64,000 bases of DNA, taken from the NCBI GenBank assembly GCA_033182465.1, contig CP137320.1:868001-932000 (forward strand), read 5' to 3'. This DNA comes from Sanghuangporus weigelae. Its lineage: Eukaryota; Basidiomycota; Agaricomycetes; Hymenochaetales; Hymenochaetaceae. Positions 11,681 through 24,283 of this stretch are shown in pieces; the stretch's first letter is position 1, and the number at the start of each line of letters is the position of its first letter. The position numbers and the translations under genes are program-made. The notes under the pieces were generated by a model, which worked only from the letters and a program-made list of their open reading frames with translations, was not told the origin of the DNA and did no database searches.

Positions 11681-12971
11681 ATGAGCCCCTTCAAAGATTA
11701 CGAACAGACCTATACAGATTGTCCGTCCGGTGCTCGAGTATTTTCTTACTACAAGGCAAATCAGGATACGGACAGCTCGCTTCCTGTGCTCGTACTTCTG
11801 CATGGATACCCACAAAACAATCTCATGTTCAAGGACTTTGTCGACGAGATACCGAAGATATGGAGAGTGCTTATCCCTGACCTTCCAGGGTAATTATAAT
11901 CCATCATACATTCAGGAAGAAAAACACTCATCATTAGTTTCTCGGATACTATCAAATATTCTCGCGCATATATCGACTTTCTACCGCATTATCGTAAAAC
12001 GCACAGTTACGGCAACAGCTCGAAACCCATCTCATCCGACTCACGAGCACATTCTAAACGAGAGTGGGCAAAAGACATCACACATGTCATCGACGCGCTG
12101 TTCGGAGCAGGCACACCAATTATTGCCTTCGGTCACGACCGCGGAGCGCGTCTCGCATATCGACTTGCATTGGATCACGATGCCGAACGCGTACGGGGAG
12201 CAGCGTGTCTTGATATCGTGCCTACGATTAACGTTTGGGACGCCATGCGCCTTGAGAGGGACCATTTAGAGACCATGCGTTCACATCACTGGGTAAGGGT
12301 ATTATTACTCCGGACTCTTTCTCTCTCTCTTTCCTCACTGCACACATACCACTCCAACACTGAGATCAAAAATCCTATTTGGGCTAAATGTATTGTTCAT
12401 TGAACAGATAATCCTATCAGCTCCGCGTCCCTTACCGGAAACGATGATCTCAGCCAACAGGCGCTTCTATTACGAATACACGATCACAAGCTGGGTGGGC
12501 TCGGACATGAAAGATCCTTCCCTTGAATGGATTCAAGACTCCGTCAATCCATACCTTGACCCGGAACGAGGTTATGACAGGATTGCTGCTGCCTGTGAAG
12601 ACGTACGCTTATTGACTCTCCCTTTGTCCTACTATTTATCTTGGAACAAACTGATATGTGCTTGGATTATGCGGTAGTATCGCGCGGGGGCGACCCACGA
12701 TGTCGACGATGACAAGAACAGCGGGATCAATCCCCTCACTCGACGTGCTACAGGAGCACCGCCAGTATTCCACTGTCCTCTTCTAATACTCTACTCGCAC
12801 CACCTCGGCCGGCGTTTCGATGTTGGCGGGATCTGGCGCAACCTCAGTCACCCAGACAAAGTAACAATCCACCAAGTCGGCGACGAGACGACTGGTCATT
12901 TCATCGTCAATGAGCGACAAGCGGAAGTGGGGAAACTTTTACGCGATTGGTTGGATACGCTGCAATCGTAG
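11681..12971 (+). CDS. Alpha/beta hydrolase, haloacetate-dehalogenase/epoxide-hydrolase-like
   Basis: Four exons: 11681-11889, 12007-12292, 12408-12602, 12678-12971 (327 aa). The oxyanion-hole motif HGYPQN is near residue 44. The nucleophile elbow GHDRGAR places Asp114 as nucleophile, so this is a dehalogenase/epoxide hydrolase rather than a serine esterase. Two Arg residues follow it (R115, R118), the pair which in fluoroacetate dehalogenases binds the substrate carboxylate. HWIILSAPRPLPETMI matches the cap region of that subfamily, and His304 in GHFIVNER is the likely general base. No signal peptide is seen, so it is probably cytosolic. The substrate is not known; fungal members may act on other small halo acids or epoxides. 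It shares a divergent promoter with Dad3 and its function is unrelated to it. Confidence 0.88.
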
Positions 12972-13269
12972 GCACAATTTGAGTTGATGAAGAAGAAAAA
13001 AAGATATAAATTAATGTTATTCGGCGTTTCATCCAAAGTTACGGCTGTACACTAACAAGAAATATGCTACGCAGACAGAGACAAGACGTGAATTAGAGGG
13101 AGAGAAAGAGTGCAATGTGTATATCATGTATGTACCATTATGTACGTGTGTTGCAGCCTGAAAGTAGCGAGCAGCGAGTCATTGTCCAGATGCGTCTATG
13201 GAGTGGGGTATGTATAGCAAGAATAGATGAATAAATAGAGCTTCCGTGTGACCTGAGAGACATAATTTT

Positions 13270-14848
13270 TTAAATGATGCAGTAGCCACCGTCGACGCGC
13301 AGATCAGTTCCTGTGACGAACTTAGAGGCATCACTAGCAAGGAAGATGATAGCGCCCTTGAGATCCTCTGGTTCACCCATCTATGACGGATGTATATTAG
13401 CCGACCCGTAAGAGATGACGCAACTCAGCGGAAGCATTACCTTGCCCATTGGCGTCAGCGCTTCCCAGGTACGCTAAAACGGAAAGTAAGTTAGCATTGT
13501 AGTCGAGCTCAGTGAGAAAGTAGCCGTACTCTTAGTTCCTGATCATGTTCAAGAATAGTTCTCGTCAATTTCGTTAGCATGTAACCAGGGCTAGTTTGCT
13601 TTGTTTAGTCATCGAACTCCGCATGTGGCGGCGAGTGATGAATCACCTGAGACTGTTTACACGAACGCCCTTCTTTGCCCATTCAACTGCCAAGCTCGCG
13701 GCCATGTGCCTAACAGCTGTAAAGTATACAGTACACTTATGAGCGGGACTGCGGAAGTACATAATCCCGAGCTTTTACATACCGGCCTTCGATGCATTGT
13801 AAGGTGTCTGAGGTTGGGGAACATTGATAACCTGTGTACGATCACAAATCAGCTGGTGTATTTGTGCGCCACCACGTGGTGTGGACACACCTGCGCGCTC
13901 ATACTGGAGACAAGGACGATTGAACCTCCGCCATCTGGGATCATGCGACGGGCGGCCTCGCGCGCAGTGAAAAAAGAACCGTGCACGTTGATGTCATATA
14001 ACCGTTTGATTCGGTCGAATGGGTAGCTGTGAATAGGTAGTGATGATGATGATTAGACGTTTCATTTGTTTTTTTATTTAAATTGGATATGGCGACATAC
14101 TCAAAAGCTGCGTAGTTCTCGACAATTCCTTGGGTATTACGTCAGTACAATCAAGAAGTAACCACAATTTAATTTAATTTAATTTTTGATACTCACCTGC
14201 TGACGCCACGACGGAATCTACTCTCCCAAATTCCTCGGTTGCAACCTTGAAGGCTTTCTGTACTGATACTTCCGAGGATACATCACACCCGATGCCGATA
14301 ACGTTGAGCTCGCCCTTGGAGTATTTTCCGTTGTCAACTGTATACGCACGTTTGAGATATGGTACGTAAATTAAAATTCTTCGCGAAGCAACGCACCGAA
14401 CTCGGTTTTAAGCTCTTCGGCTGCCTTTTGGGCTTCCTCTTCCTTGAGGTCAACGATAGCCAGGGAACTGCAACCTCTGCACACTGCGTCAGACGCGAGA
14501 AAGATACCACAGTCCCGGTGTGGGGAACAATGGGAAAGCCAAAGACACGTACGATTCGACGAAGGCACGGCAGAATTCGTTCCCAAGACCCCTTGCTGCG
14601 CCAGTAACAAGGACAACCTAAGACGCGTCGTATTCAGTGCCGTCCAGTCGACATTGGGAAAGGGAGAAGAATCCAACCTTGTTCTGCATCGAAAATGTGG
14701 GGAGAGTCATGGGAGACTTGGCTGCGGCCGTACTAGCCAGCCGTAGGTCACCCGTCCTTGGGCTAACAAGAGGCTTGGAGGACACATGTTTGGGGGCTCT
14801 GGGAGCGCCACGGACGGCGAGAGAACGCAGATGGGTGAAGGAGAACAT
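13270..14848 (-). CDS. Short-chain dehydrogenase, mannitol/arabinitol dehydrogenase-like
   Basis: NAD(P)-dependent SDR oxidoreductase, closest in appearance to fungal NADP-mannitol, sorbose or D-arabinitol 2-dehydrogenases. Eleven exons on the minus strand: 14678-14848, 14553-14617, 14397-14476, 14197-14337, 14101-14128, 13891-14026, 13783-13831, 13647-13716, 13530-13590, 13441-13473, 13270-13380 (314 aa). The cofactor motif TGAARGLG is at 62-69. The catalytic Ser205 (SSMSAQ) is 13 residues before Tyr218 in YNASK, with Lys222. The C-terminus ends with the SDR signature [12 protein letters not shown]. The first 55 residues precede the fold and are rich in Arg, Ser and Ala, consistent with a mitochondrial presequence. 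Exons of 28 and 33 bases make this a difficult gene for automatic prediction. An AATTT tandem repeat (14166-14185) lies in one intron. Confidence 0.9.
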
Positions 14849-15935
14849 AGTTTGTGAGAGAGAGGAGAACAGAGGAGAGGACGGACATTGCGGGATTTTA
14901 TATTGAGATGATACTAAAGGTATAGTTACTCTCTCTAGTAGTACGGGGTTGCCATTAATTCTCATTTTCCCGCCATTTTTACCATTTCGGGAAGCACCTC
15001 GGTGTATATGGCAGTTTTTTCTCACACTACCCCAGATTTTTCGACCCGGACTTCCGCTTGGCCGGATCTTAGGCCTGGTATGTAGTGCCCGTATCTCAGT
15101 CCAGACTCTTCAGACCAGGTCTCTCAACGGCCCGTGAACATATATATTCTACATTCTTGTCTTTTCTCTGTGGCCTTCTCAGATCTTACCATCTTGATCT
15201 TCATATGTACCGACCCAGACACCTCTCAAGGTCCATATGCCCTGCGGTGTGAGCATATATCCTACATACTAGTGCTCGGACGGATCTAATTTTCAGTCAA
15301 GCGAGGACATGCTCAATTCGGCCGTCCTCCTCGGGCTTAATCACTATCAATTACTCAAAAACACCTCTTTTCTTCCGCTCCTCACCATCAAACAATCGTT
15401 TCAAGTACCAATTGTGCTTTGCATTTCCGTAGATAAAGAAAGCCACGCCCAGATAAATACGCAGCAGAAAGGGAAAACATACGACAATATACAAATAGAC
15501 GCTTCAGCAAGCGGGTATCAAAATCAGTACTGGCAACACACTAAAATAATAGAATAAAAGAGAAAAAAGAAAGAATACTTCCGCAAAGGAAAAAAGGAAC
15601 GAACAGCGAGAACGTCGAAGTATGTGGGAAAGCTAAAGACAGTGGAAATGTTAGGCTTGTTCACAGTCAATCCAGGTAATCTGCGAGGCATCATAGTGTA
15701 GAAAAGGGAGTGAGAAGATGAGACGGATGAAACGAGGGCATATAGCGGTATGAAGGAGTGTGCGAGACGCTAGCACTGTGTCGGAGCCTGCTGACCCAGA
15801 TGTACAGAGCGGAGATAGGAATAAAAAGAATAAAGAGTGATGAACTAGCATACGAATATCGAATTATATAGTAGAAAGAACCGAGATCCATAGCGAAAGC
15901 AACGAAAACAACGCAGCGTCACGAAGAGCGGGTGA
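14849..15935. other. Intergenic between dehydrogenase and kinesin genes
   Basis: About 1.1 kb holding the dehydrogenase promoter (left part) and the 3' region of the kinesin (right part). No supported gene; open frames are short and low in protein character. Confidence 0.5.
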
Positions 15936-18900
15936 TTATAAGCATACAAACTTCGACTTGCGCTTTTGGAGTTCTTCCACGCGCATGTCGAGTTGTTGTC
16001 GAACTCGCTCCTTCGCTCGCCTTTCTTCGTCTAAACGCGACTCTAGGGATTGTTTCTCTTCAATCACGGACCGTCGCACAACAGTAAGTTCACGTCGAGC
16101 ATCTTCGAGCTCGCGCCGCATGACCTCAAGACGAGTATTCAGATTATCTCGTTCTCTTGCAAGTTCAGTAGCCTGCATCCGGGCTTTGCGTACTGAAACG
16201 TGATAGTCAGATATCATGATAAAACGAACAAAAGATATAATAGGACTCACAGTTCTTCTCTGAGTCTCCAAGAGACGTCTCCAGAGTCGACACAAGATCT
16301 ATGTGAGCCTGCAGATCACTCTCACAATGAGACAGCTGCTTGTTCAGCGTCTTGATCATGACCTCCTGCTCCTCAATATGCTTTGCTTGTTCCTCAAGCT
16401 GGGCCGCGACTTTCGGATCAACTGCAACACCTGCGATGGAAGTCCCAGCCGTCGAAGTTGCGGGAGAATCGGGATTAGACTCCCGAGATGATCCAGAGCT
16501 TCGCAGCGTGATATTTGATTGCGTCGAGACGCTATTAGCCACATCGAGCGGTACCGCGTTTGGTAAGGGTGGAACGGACTTGGGAGCAGGAGGAGGCGGG
16601 ACAGACGGCGGCGGCGTGAGAGGCGGAAGTTTAGACATCGCAGTCCTGCGCTCTGGCGTCACTCGTGAAGGAATAACCGGCTCTGGTGAGCGGACATGGG
16701 TGTCACGGGCAGTAATCTCCTGTCTACTTCTTTCAGATGTAAGGTGCTCCTTCGTCTTTTGAAGGTCAGCCTGAGCTTCATTGAGCAATGTCCGGTGCCG
16801 ATCTAATTCTTGTGCGAGTTGGCCGCGCTGCGCTGCCTCTTGTGCCAGCTTCTGTTTCTCCAATTGCGATGCCTCGAGAGCCTTCCGAAGTTCGTCGAGC
16901 TCGGACTCATGTCGCAACTTCTCCACTTGCAGCGAGTCTGCGTTTTCGCGTAGTGACGCAATGACCTTGTCCTTTTCTGCAAGGGCATCAGCATGTTTTC
17001 GCCTCGTCTCTTCCTGAGTGATAATGTAATCGTCTGCAGCTGCTTTGTATGACGCAACTTCTTCGAGCAAGAGCTCGTGGTCCTTACGTAGTGTCTCGCG
17101 CTCCTGCGAGAAACCCGCTTCTGCTCCGGCCAAAACTTTGGATAAATGCTCGCGCTCTTCAGCGAGCAGAGAATCGTACTGATTACGCATGTCCTCTAGA
17201 TGTTGCTGGTGTTGGTCCAATGCAGCAACGTTGGCGTTCTCCAGATCGGCCGCGCTTTGCTGATGGTCTGCTTTGAGCTTCAAGATTTCCTCAGTCTTCT
17301 CCTTCAGTAGAGAGTCAATCGCTGCCTCGTGTGCCTCTTTTTCTTCCTTTAGAGCCAGCTCCATCTGACTCTGAGAAGATTCCAATTGGCTTTGCCGTGC
17401 TTGCGAAGCCTCAAGCTCGCTTTTCAGCTTCTGAAATGCTTCTTCGTGCGACTTCTCCAGCTCAGACAGAATCTCGGCGTGTTGCTCCCGCAGCCTCTGC
17501 AGTTGCTGCTGGTGGGTGACATCAACCTGCTCCTGGGCGATGCGGTGCTCGTCTCTGAGTTTAGATAGGCTCTCTTCGTGAGATTGTTGAACTTCGCTGA
17601 GCAGAGCACTGTGCTGCGCCTGGAGTTTCTGAAGCGTTTCCTCCTTCTCCGCCGACAAAGCTTCCCTTGCGGCATCATGCTGCTCTAAGGTCTTCGCCAA
17701 AGTCTTCTGTAAAGCCTCGATTTCCAAGTTTTTGGACTCCTCGAGTTCCGCGGAACGAGAGCTATGCTTTGACTTCAGCCGCTCGACGGATGATGAATGG
17801 TCAAGCTGCTTCTTTTCGAGGGCCGAAGCATGCTCTTCTTTGAGTTTGCGCAAGTCATCGGAAAAAGCGGCCTCCTTTTTATCGATCGCCGAGGAGTGCT
17901 CATCTTGCAGCTGCTTCAGAAGATTCGCCTGTTGCGACTGCGACTCCGTAAGTGAACCTTCTCTCGCTAGCTCGGCCATCCTAAGTACACCTGCGTGCTC
18001 TTCCTTGAGACGCTCGATTGTAGCCTGAGCTTCCGCTTCTTTCTTCGCGAGCACATCAACGTGATCCGCGCGGAGTTTACTCAAGGCATGATAATATTCT
18101 TCCTCGGTACGATGGAGACTTTCTTCCTTTTCCTTGACTGCAGCCTCGTGCTCGGAAACTAGCCTTGCAAGCTCTGTGCTATGCTCCTCCTTTGCCTGAG
18201 AAAGTGCTCTCTCCACATCCTCCTTGAGTTTCCGGAGTTCTTCCTCATGTTCCGCCCTCAACTTGCCGAAGGCTTCCTCATGATCCTGCTGAGCTTTCGT
18301 CAGAGCATCTGATGCCACTGTAAGCTGGCTCTGAAGCTCAGCGAGCTTCTGAACATGGTCGGCGTTTGAGCGTTCCACGAGTGCGTCCGTCTCTGCCTGC
18401 TTCGCATTGATCGCTTGCTCGCGATCCGCCTTGACTTGTTCAAGCAAAGCGTCGACCTCGGCCTGTTTATCACGGAGAGCCTGCTCGTGCTCCTCCTTAA
18501 GCTGCTTGAGACTTTCTTCATGCTTTTCTTCGAGGAGTGCACGTTCCTCCAGAAGAGACGCCTCGCGAGTTCTCAGGGCATCAATGTCAGCAAGCACATC
18601 ATGATGCTCTGTTCGCAGTGCTTCGAGCTCGGTTGACATGTTTAATGTCTATTTATCTTCAACGTCAGAATAGAAATAGTGATGAGAATAATATACATAC
18701 CTGATCTCGCGAAAGCTTGGTTAGTTCATCGTGTTGCCGACGAACCTGACTGAGTTGATCATTGAGTTCTTCTACTTCCTCACGGTGCTGTGCTTCCTTC
18801 TGTGCCATCGAACTGAAGAAACAATCAGCATCACCATTCAATCATAAACAGAATACATCACTCACAGCATGAGTTCGTTCAGCCTGTCAAGTGGTTCATT

Positions 18901-21900
18901 ATCTATTGCAAGGTCGCTTGGTGGCTTTCGGATTTCCATACTCTTCCGAATGGCATTAATCTGGTTCATGATCTGTGGCGACAGGTCTGATCCGCGACGG
19001 GAATCTCGATGACCGTTGCCCACAATGTCTTTCTGCTCCATAGGACGTCGCTCCTTATCCTTGAGAGCAGACTCAAGAGTAGTAATTTCGGCCTCACGCT
19101 CCTTCAATACCTCCTGAAGACGCATTATTTCCTTCTCTAGGCTTGGTACGGATCGTTCATGGCCAGGTCCGATCGGCAAAGATATTGAGAGATTCGGCCG
19201 CAAGCCACCAGGAGAATGCCGACCAGCATGACCGAATACGTGACCAACACCTGTACTACCTGGTCCATTGATTTCAGGTGAGGAAAGCATGCGCGAGCGC
19301 GCCGAGTAGAGCTCCTGTGAAAGCGACTGCGATTGCGACAGCGACCTCGAGCGTAGCGACTCCGCCGAGGCCGCCTGGCGGAAAAAAAGCTGACGTCCAG
19401 CAGCGTTCACTTGGGCGTCATTCGGCTCGCGAGATCTCATACCTGGACGACGTCGAGTCACCGGGGTCTCAGGTGCTCGCTCTGGAGAATCTGATCCATC
19501 TGGGCTTCCAAGCTTGATCTCGTTAATCTGCGATGCCAGATCTGATATCTCTTTCAATGCATCACGATACTTGGACGTTACGGAAGAAAGGTCAGCAAGA
19601 GTCGCGGCATGGGTCTCGCGCAAGCTCTTGAGCTGATGGTGCAGCGATTCGTCACCCTTATCACCGTGCTCGTCTTCGGCATCGCTTGATTCCGTGTGCA
19701 CGATTTTAATGGCTTTAGCAGCCTGAGCCATATCAACCTCGAGACTGCGACGGGCTTTTTGTACTTCAGCGTTGATGTCCCCGAGTCGCGCACGATCGTT
19801 ATTGGCCTCCAACCGCTTCGCTTGCCATTCTTCCATCCTGACCTCTAAATCACGAACACGTTTCTCGCGATCTTCAAGATCACTTCGCCACGATTCACCG
19901 TCTTGCAGAATGCTGTCTAGGCGTGCTTGCAGAATCTCTACTTCTCTTTGCTTTGTCTCGCTGTCGTTCTCTAGTTTTTCCACCTGAGCACGAAGGTTCA
20001 AGATTGATTCTTCACAACGCGCTAATTTGCCCTCGAGTTCTGCGATGTATTGGGCGGACTGTCCCTCGCTTTCCTTGAACCGTGCTATCTCTCGCTTAAG
20101 ATCTGAGACGGACTCGCTGGATGAGATCGTGGTGTCCTCCTGCTGTCTGATTTTATCCTCCAGATCCCGGATATACGCCTCGGTGGACGCTTCCCGCTCG
20201 GACAACTTGCTCACTCGACTCTTCAACTCTTCCACATACATTTCGGTCGCCGAATGCCTTTCGGTAAGTTGTGAAAGCTCCTCCTCCTTTTCCTCTACCA
20301 AGTCATTCGTATGCCGCAGGGCAGCACGGTTCAGGCTAAGTTCTGCTTCCATCGCGCTGATCGTCTTCTCATACTCTTCGATGACCGGTCCAACAATCTC
20401 TTCGTATCTTGCAGTTGCGGAAACGGCACCGCCGATCGAGTTTCGCTGTCTCTCGCCGAGCTCGCGTCGAAGTCGTGTAAGTTCCTCCGTTCGTTCTACA
20501 AACTTTGCGCGCAAATCTTCGTAATTGGACTGTAAGTCGACCATCTGCGTGAGCACCTTCTTGCTCGCGCCGTCGACTTCTCCGGCACCTGAACGGATAT
20601 CAGAAGGACCACCCTCTTTCAAGCTTTTAACCTCCTTGCGGAGGCGCGTAACCATGTTTTGCAGCCACTCCAAATCATCCCAGCCTTCCTCCTTCTCATT
20701 CACAACTGCTCTATTCTTGATGTTACGCGCTCGGTTTGCATACTTGAGTGTGTTAACTGTCTCGCCAGCATTCCATTCGGCAGGACTGACACAAGCAATC
20801 ATGAGGGTGTGGGCGTTACCACCGAGAGAGTCTTGAAGAAGGCGGGTCAGTTTCGAGTCGCGGTAAGGAATGTGGGATGCGGTATGAGACTTGGCACGAG
20901 AAGGGTCTCCCAGGGCAGAAATGACATTGCCTAGCGCAAGCAAACCACTGTTGATAGAGATACCTTCTTTGACACGTTCTCCAGCCGCGGCTGTACGTTT
21001 GAGCTAATTGATAATCTTGCTTGAGTGACAATCTCCACGACTGAGATTAATCTACGTACCCGCTCAGAACCAGCCAAGTCCACGAAATGGAATTTGGAAA
21101 CGACAGTCACCCATTCTCCAGGTTCATCATCCACGTTCTTAGCTCGTCCGTCGGCAGAGTGCGAGCCTAAAGCACTCGATGGACGCAAGGTTCCTCCTCG
21201 TCCCATGGCAGTCGTAAAGCTCGGTGTCGGAGGTCGGCCAAAAGTGGGCGAAGAAACTCGAGTAGAATTCCCCGTACCATTGAACTGATGCGATACGGGA
21301 CGCGCGAGACGCGATGGCGAACGTATACCACCACCCGACACAGGAGTTGCAGAACGTGGAGGCGCACCCGACCCCGTATATTTCCTTTGGGTGAGAGTCA
21401 AAGAGAAGATAGCATGAGACCGTGATGATTGCGCATTCATATCGGTCTCGTTCGTTCTACGAATAGCCGTTCCCTGTCGGATCAAAGTCATGACCTCGTT
21501 TGTATTTCGTACGGCTACCTCACGCAGGCCGTCCCAGATGATATGCCCATGCTTATCTTCCCTAATCTGCACATCTCGCCGCCCTCCCGCCGCATCATCA
21601 TAACTCAGAAGGTCGATCAACTCCTCGTTATAGAGTTCTATGAAAGAGCCTTTGACGTTGTATGACCAAGCGCCGCCACGTTCTTCCTTTAACGCCGCTG
21701 CTCGGGTGAATATCTCATGAATAGAACGAGGAATAATGCCCATTCCGTTATAAGGATCGGAAGGATCAGCATCAAGGTCCATACCAGTCATAGAATATCT
21801 GTAGCATGTGATGGTTAGCATGGCGAAAAAAACTCTTCCAATATGTAAGTGGGAGCCTACGTCTTTCCACTCGATGTCTGGCCATACGCGAGAATGGTAC

Positions 21901-22285
21901 AGTTGAAACCCTCAAGAAAACGGGACAAGAGTGGCGCAGCAGTTTCTTTGTACAGGTCATACTGTGAAGTTTCTGGACCGTGGACTTGATCAAATGCGAA
22001 TGTCTGCTTCTTGCTCGGCGTGCTCGACGCCGCCAGACCCACGTTACTGTTATTTGGATTCTGTGCTGTATTCGCGGGGTCTACAGAAACGACTTGATTT
22101 GAGATGGCATGGACGACTGCACGCTGGAAACGCGTAGGAATTGAGATTGTGTCCTGCTTGGTCGTCGGTCGTATTCGTAGGGCTGTGGCGAGGGATGTTA
22201 CTAGGCTGAACTCGGTAAATAAGAACAAACACTACTCACCGACTTGAACTGAGGTCGTCGCCCCCGCACTGGAGGACGGCGCCAT
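15936..22285 (-). CDS. Kinesin-4-like motor with very long coiled coil
   Basis: Microtubule motor ATPase. Seven exons on the minus strand: 22240-22285, 21861-22182, 21060-21798, 18866-21003, 18701-18812, 16251-18648, 15936-16192 (2003 aa). The motor domain is N-terminal, about 14-450: P-loop GQTSSGKT at 116-123, switch I NAQSSRSH, switch II DLAGSER at 363-369, and the neck-proximal [12 protein letters not shown]. Within the motor, between TLTQRK and [13 protein letters not shown], lies an insertion of roughly 95 Ser/Pro/Gly-rich residues not found in typical kinesins. From about 460 to the end the protein is nearly continuous charged heptad repeat, broken by a Pro-rich linker near GAPs such as [13 protein letters not shown]. 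It ends in KSKFVCL. The N-terminal motor and [12 protein letters not shown] place it near kinesin-4 (KIF4/KIF21, chromokinesins); cargo is unknown. It is divergent from IPK1 (483 bases). Confidence 0.92.
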
Positions 22286-22768
22286 GAAGGAGCGTGGAAG
22301 AGAAAGGAAAGCAGGACGCGGTACACGGCGGAGGTTGTCGAGTCGAGAAAGTCGCAAGGCACCCGACCAGGAAAGAAACCTTCCTGCTTTGGCATGCTTA
22401 GTAATCACCCAACAATCTTTCATCTTTTTCCCTTTTGATGTTTCCCCTTTCTACAACCAGCCTAAGCGCTCGTTAAAAATATCGATAAGTACTTAGTAAG
22501 GTCAGAAATTTTTTAGGGTTTGGGGTTGACTTGTACCGTAAACATCGTCGATTTTACCGCGTATTGGTATTGTCACTAGTGGCCGGTCCTTGGGAAGGAT
22601 ACAGCATCGCATAGGATGGCTTGTAAATACCACCTTGCTGGGTTTACTAGTGGGCAAGAAAAGAAAACATTGCAGATTCTGTCTTACTCTCAGCGCCTAT
22701 ACATACGCAAGATCTGATCTCAACATCTGGGTCTGGGAACTTGATCGAACACTCGTTGTTCTTAATCA
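22286..22768. promoter_or_regulatory. Divergent promoter region of kinesin and IPK1 genes
   Basis: The 483 bases between the two start codons contain both leaders and promoters. No specific site stood out. Two open frames run through this stretch but have no protein character. Confidence 0.45.
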
Positions 22769-24283
22769 ATGACTACACTAGTTAATGAGCATATTTCTGC
22801 AAACTCTACGTCTCCAGACGACTGGAAATACGTCTCGGAGGGTGGTGCGACCATCGTTTTCTCCTACCGAGGTCCACCACACTCCGTCTTCTCTGGCACC
22901 GTTCTCAGACTGAGGAAAGTGCGGCACGAACTCAATATCGATGTGCTATGGCAACCCGACTCCAAGCCACTTGCCCCCGACTCGGTACTGGCCGAAGGGG
23001 AAGAGGAGCCTGATGACCCATCGATCTCATTTCAGCAGAAAGTGACCTCCCGACTGATTGAGCCAGAATTTCTTCCCCGCTTGGAGACTGTACTTGTCGA
23101 GCGAACCTGGCTCGAAATCCTTAGGGTCTCTTCTGAGAAGGATCGTCCTCTGGAGCGAAGAACCAAAGATGAAATAGATGTGAACCGCCGGAAGGGTGTC
23201 CTGGCAACCGATCTAGTAGGTGGTGATGGCTGGGCGGTGGAAATCAAAGTATGTCTTCATATTTCTGAATGCTTCGCATTCGCCTGTCTTCCATATTCTT
23301 CATATACTTATCTTTCTTGTATATAAGCCGAAGTGGGGCTTCCTTCCGAACACAGAGCACTTATCATCGGAAACTCGCGAAAACAAATCGCGTCACTGTC
23401 GTTTCTGCATGCACACGCAATACAGGGGTGGGAGAGGCGAAAGTGCTTTCCATGGCTATTGTCCTCTTGATTTGTTTTCTGGGAACGAAGAACGGGTAGC
23501 ATACGCTTTACGATGCCTTTGGAAGGCATGGATAACAAGCGACGGCACTATAAACAATCTGAAAATCTTTGCACGAGGCGAACTAGTGGTTCCGCAAGAA
23601 TCTGTGAGCGGACTTCCTATTCTTCCGGAGAACTGAGTTTCTGATGTGTGGACAAAAAGTCCGAGAAACTTCGGAAGTTTATATCAGTGCCATCCAATGG
23701 AATCAAAGAAGACGAGCTGATGGAAGGATTCGTCAAAGCTCTCTTGCCTCTTCTCACGAGAACCCCGGTACTTCAACGCATCGCTCATCTACAACGATCA
23801 CTTGACGCATTGGATATTGAGGGCCTTCAATCTTTACATTCGGTCTATGCTCAGGCTCATTTCCCAGATTCGCCCGGTACTATTGCGTCCTTGGAAAACC
23901 TATTTCCTGACCCTTTGCTAGACGATTGGGATCGTTTCGTTTCAGCCTATAAATCCCAGCAGCCTATCGTGGATCTCGATCCAGAACATTTACGGCATCA
24001 TACGATGGCGTACTTGCTTTCCGCGACATTCAAAGACTGCTCAATTATTCTCCATCTTGGCCGGAACCCACAAGTGCCAGATAGCATCACCGTTATTGAC
24101 CTTGACCCCAAAAGCATGAAGCGGTTGAGGAAATGGGCTGAACTTGACCACGACATTGCTATGTCTTTCGTCGACGATGGGTCACAGGTTTGCTATGATG
24201 AACTGAACTGTTGCCGACTCGGGCGAATCTTGTCGAATAGATTGCCTCCGCTGACGCATCATGGTCTCGTCTTTTCCACGTAA
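22769..24283 (+). CDS. IPK1: Inositol-pentakisphosphate 2-kinase
   Basis: Phosphorylates InsP5 at the 2-position to give phytate (InsP6), a cofactor for mRNA export and chromatin factors. Three exons: 22769-23248, 23328-23603, 23660-24283 (459 aa). Family features appear in order: an N-terminal WKYVSEGGATIVFSY, corresponding to the glycine-rich nucleotide loop; VEIKPKWGFLP, the IPK1 signature with the catalytic-region lysines; a zinc-binding type stretch RHCRFCMHTQYR; then YCPLDLFSGNEERV; and late in the protein ITVIDLDPKSMKRLRKW, the metal-binding IDLD motif. The third exon start was chosen because an in-frame stop lies just upstream at 23643, forcing the acceptor at 23659. Length fits the fungal family. 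Confidence 0.93.

Noticed and set aside
16340-20934. Many antisense open frames opposite the kinesin coiled coil
   Set aside because: The heptad-rich GAG/CTG codon bias of the coiled coil leaves the other strand open with Ser/Arg/Leu-rich nonsense; no start context or domains.
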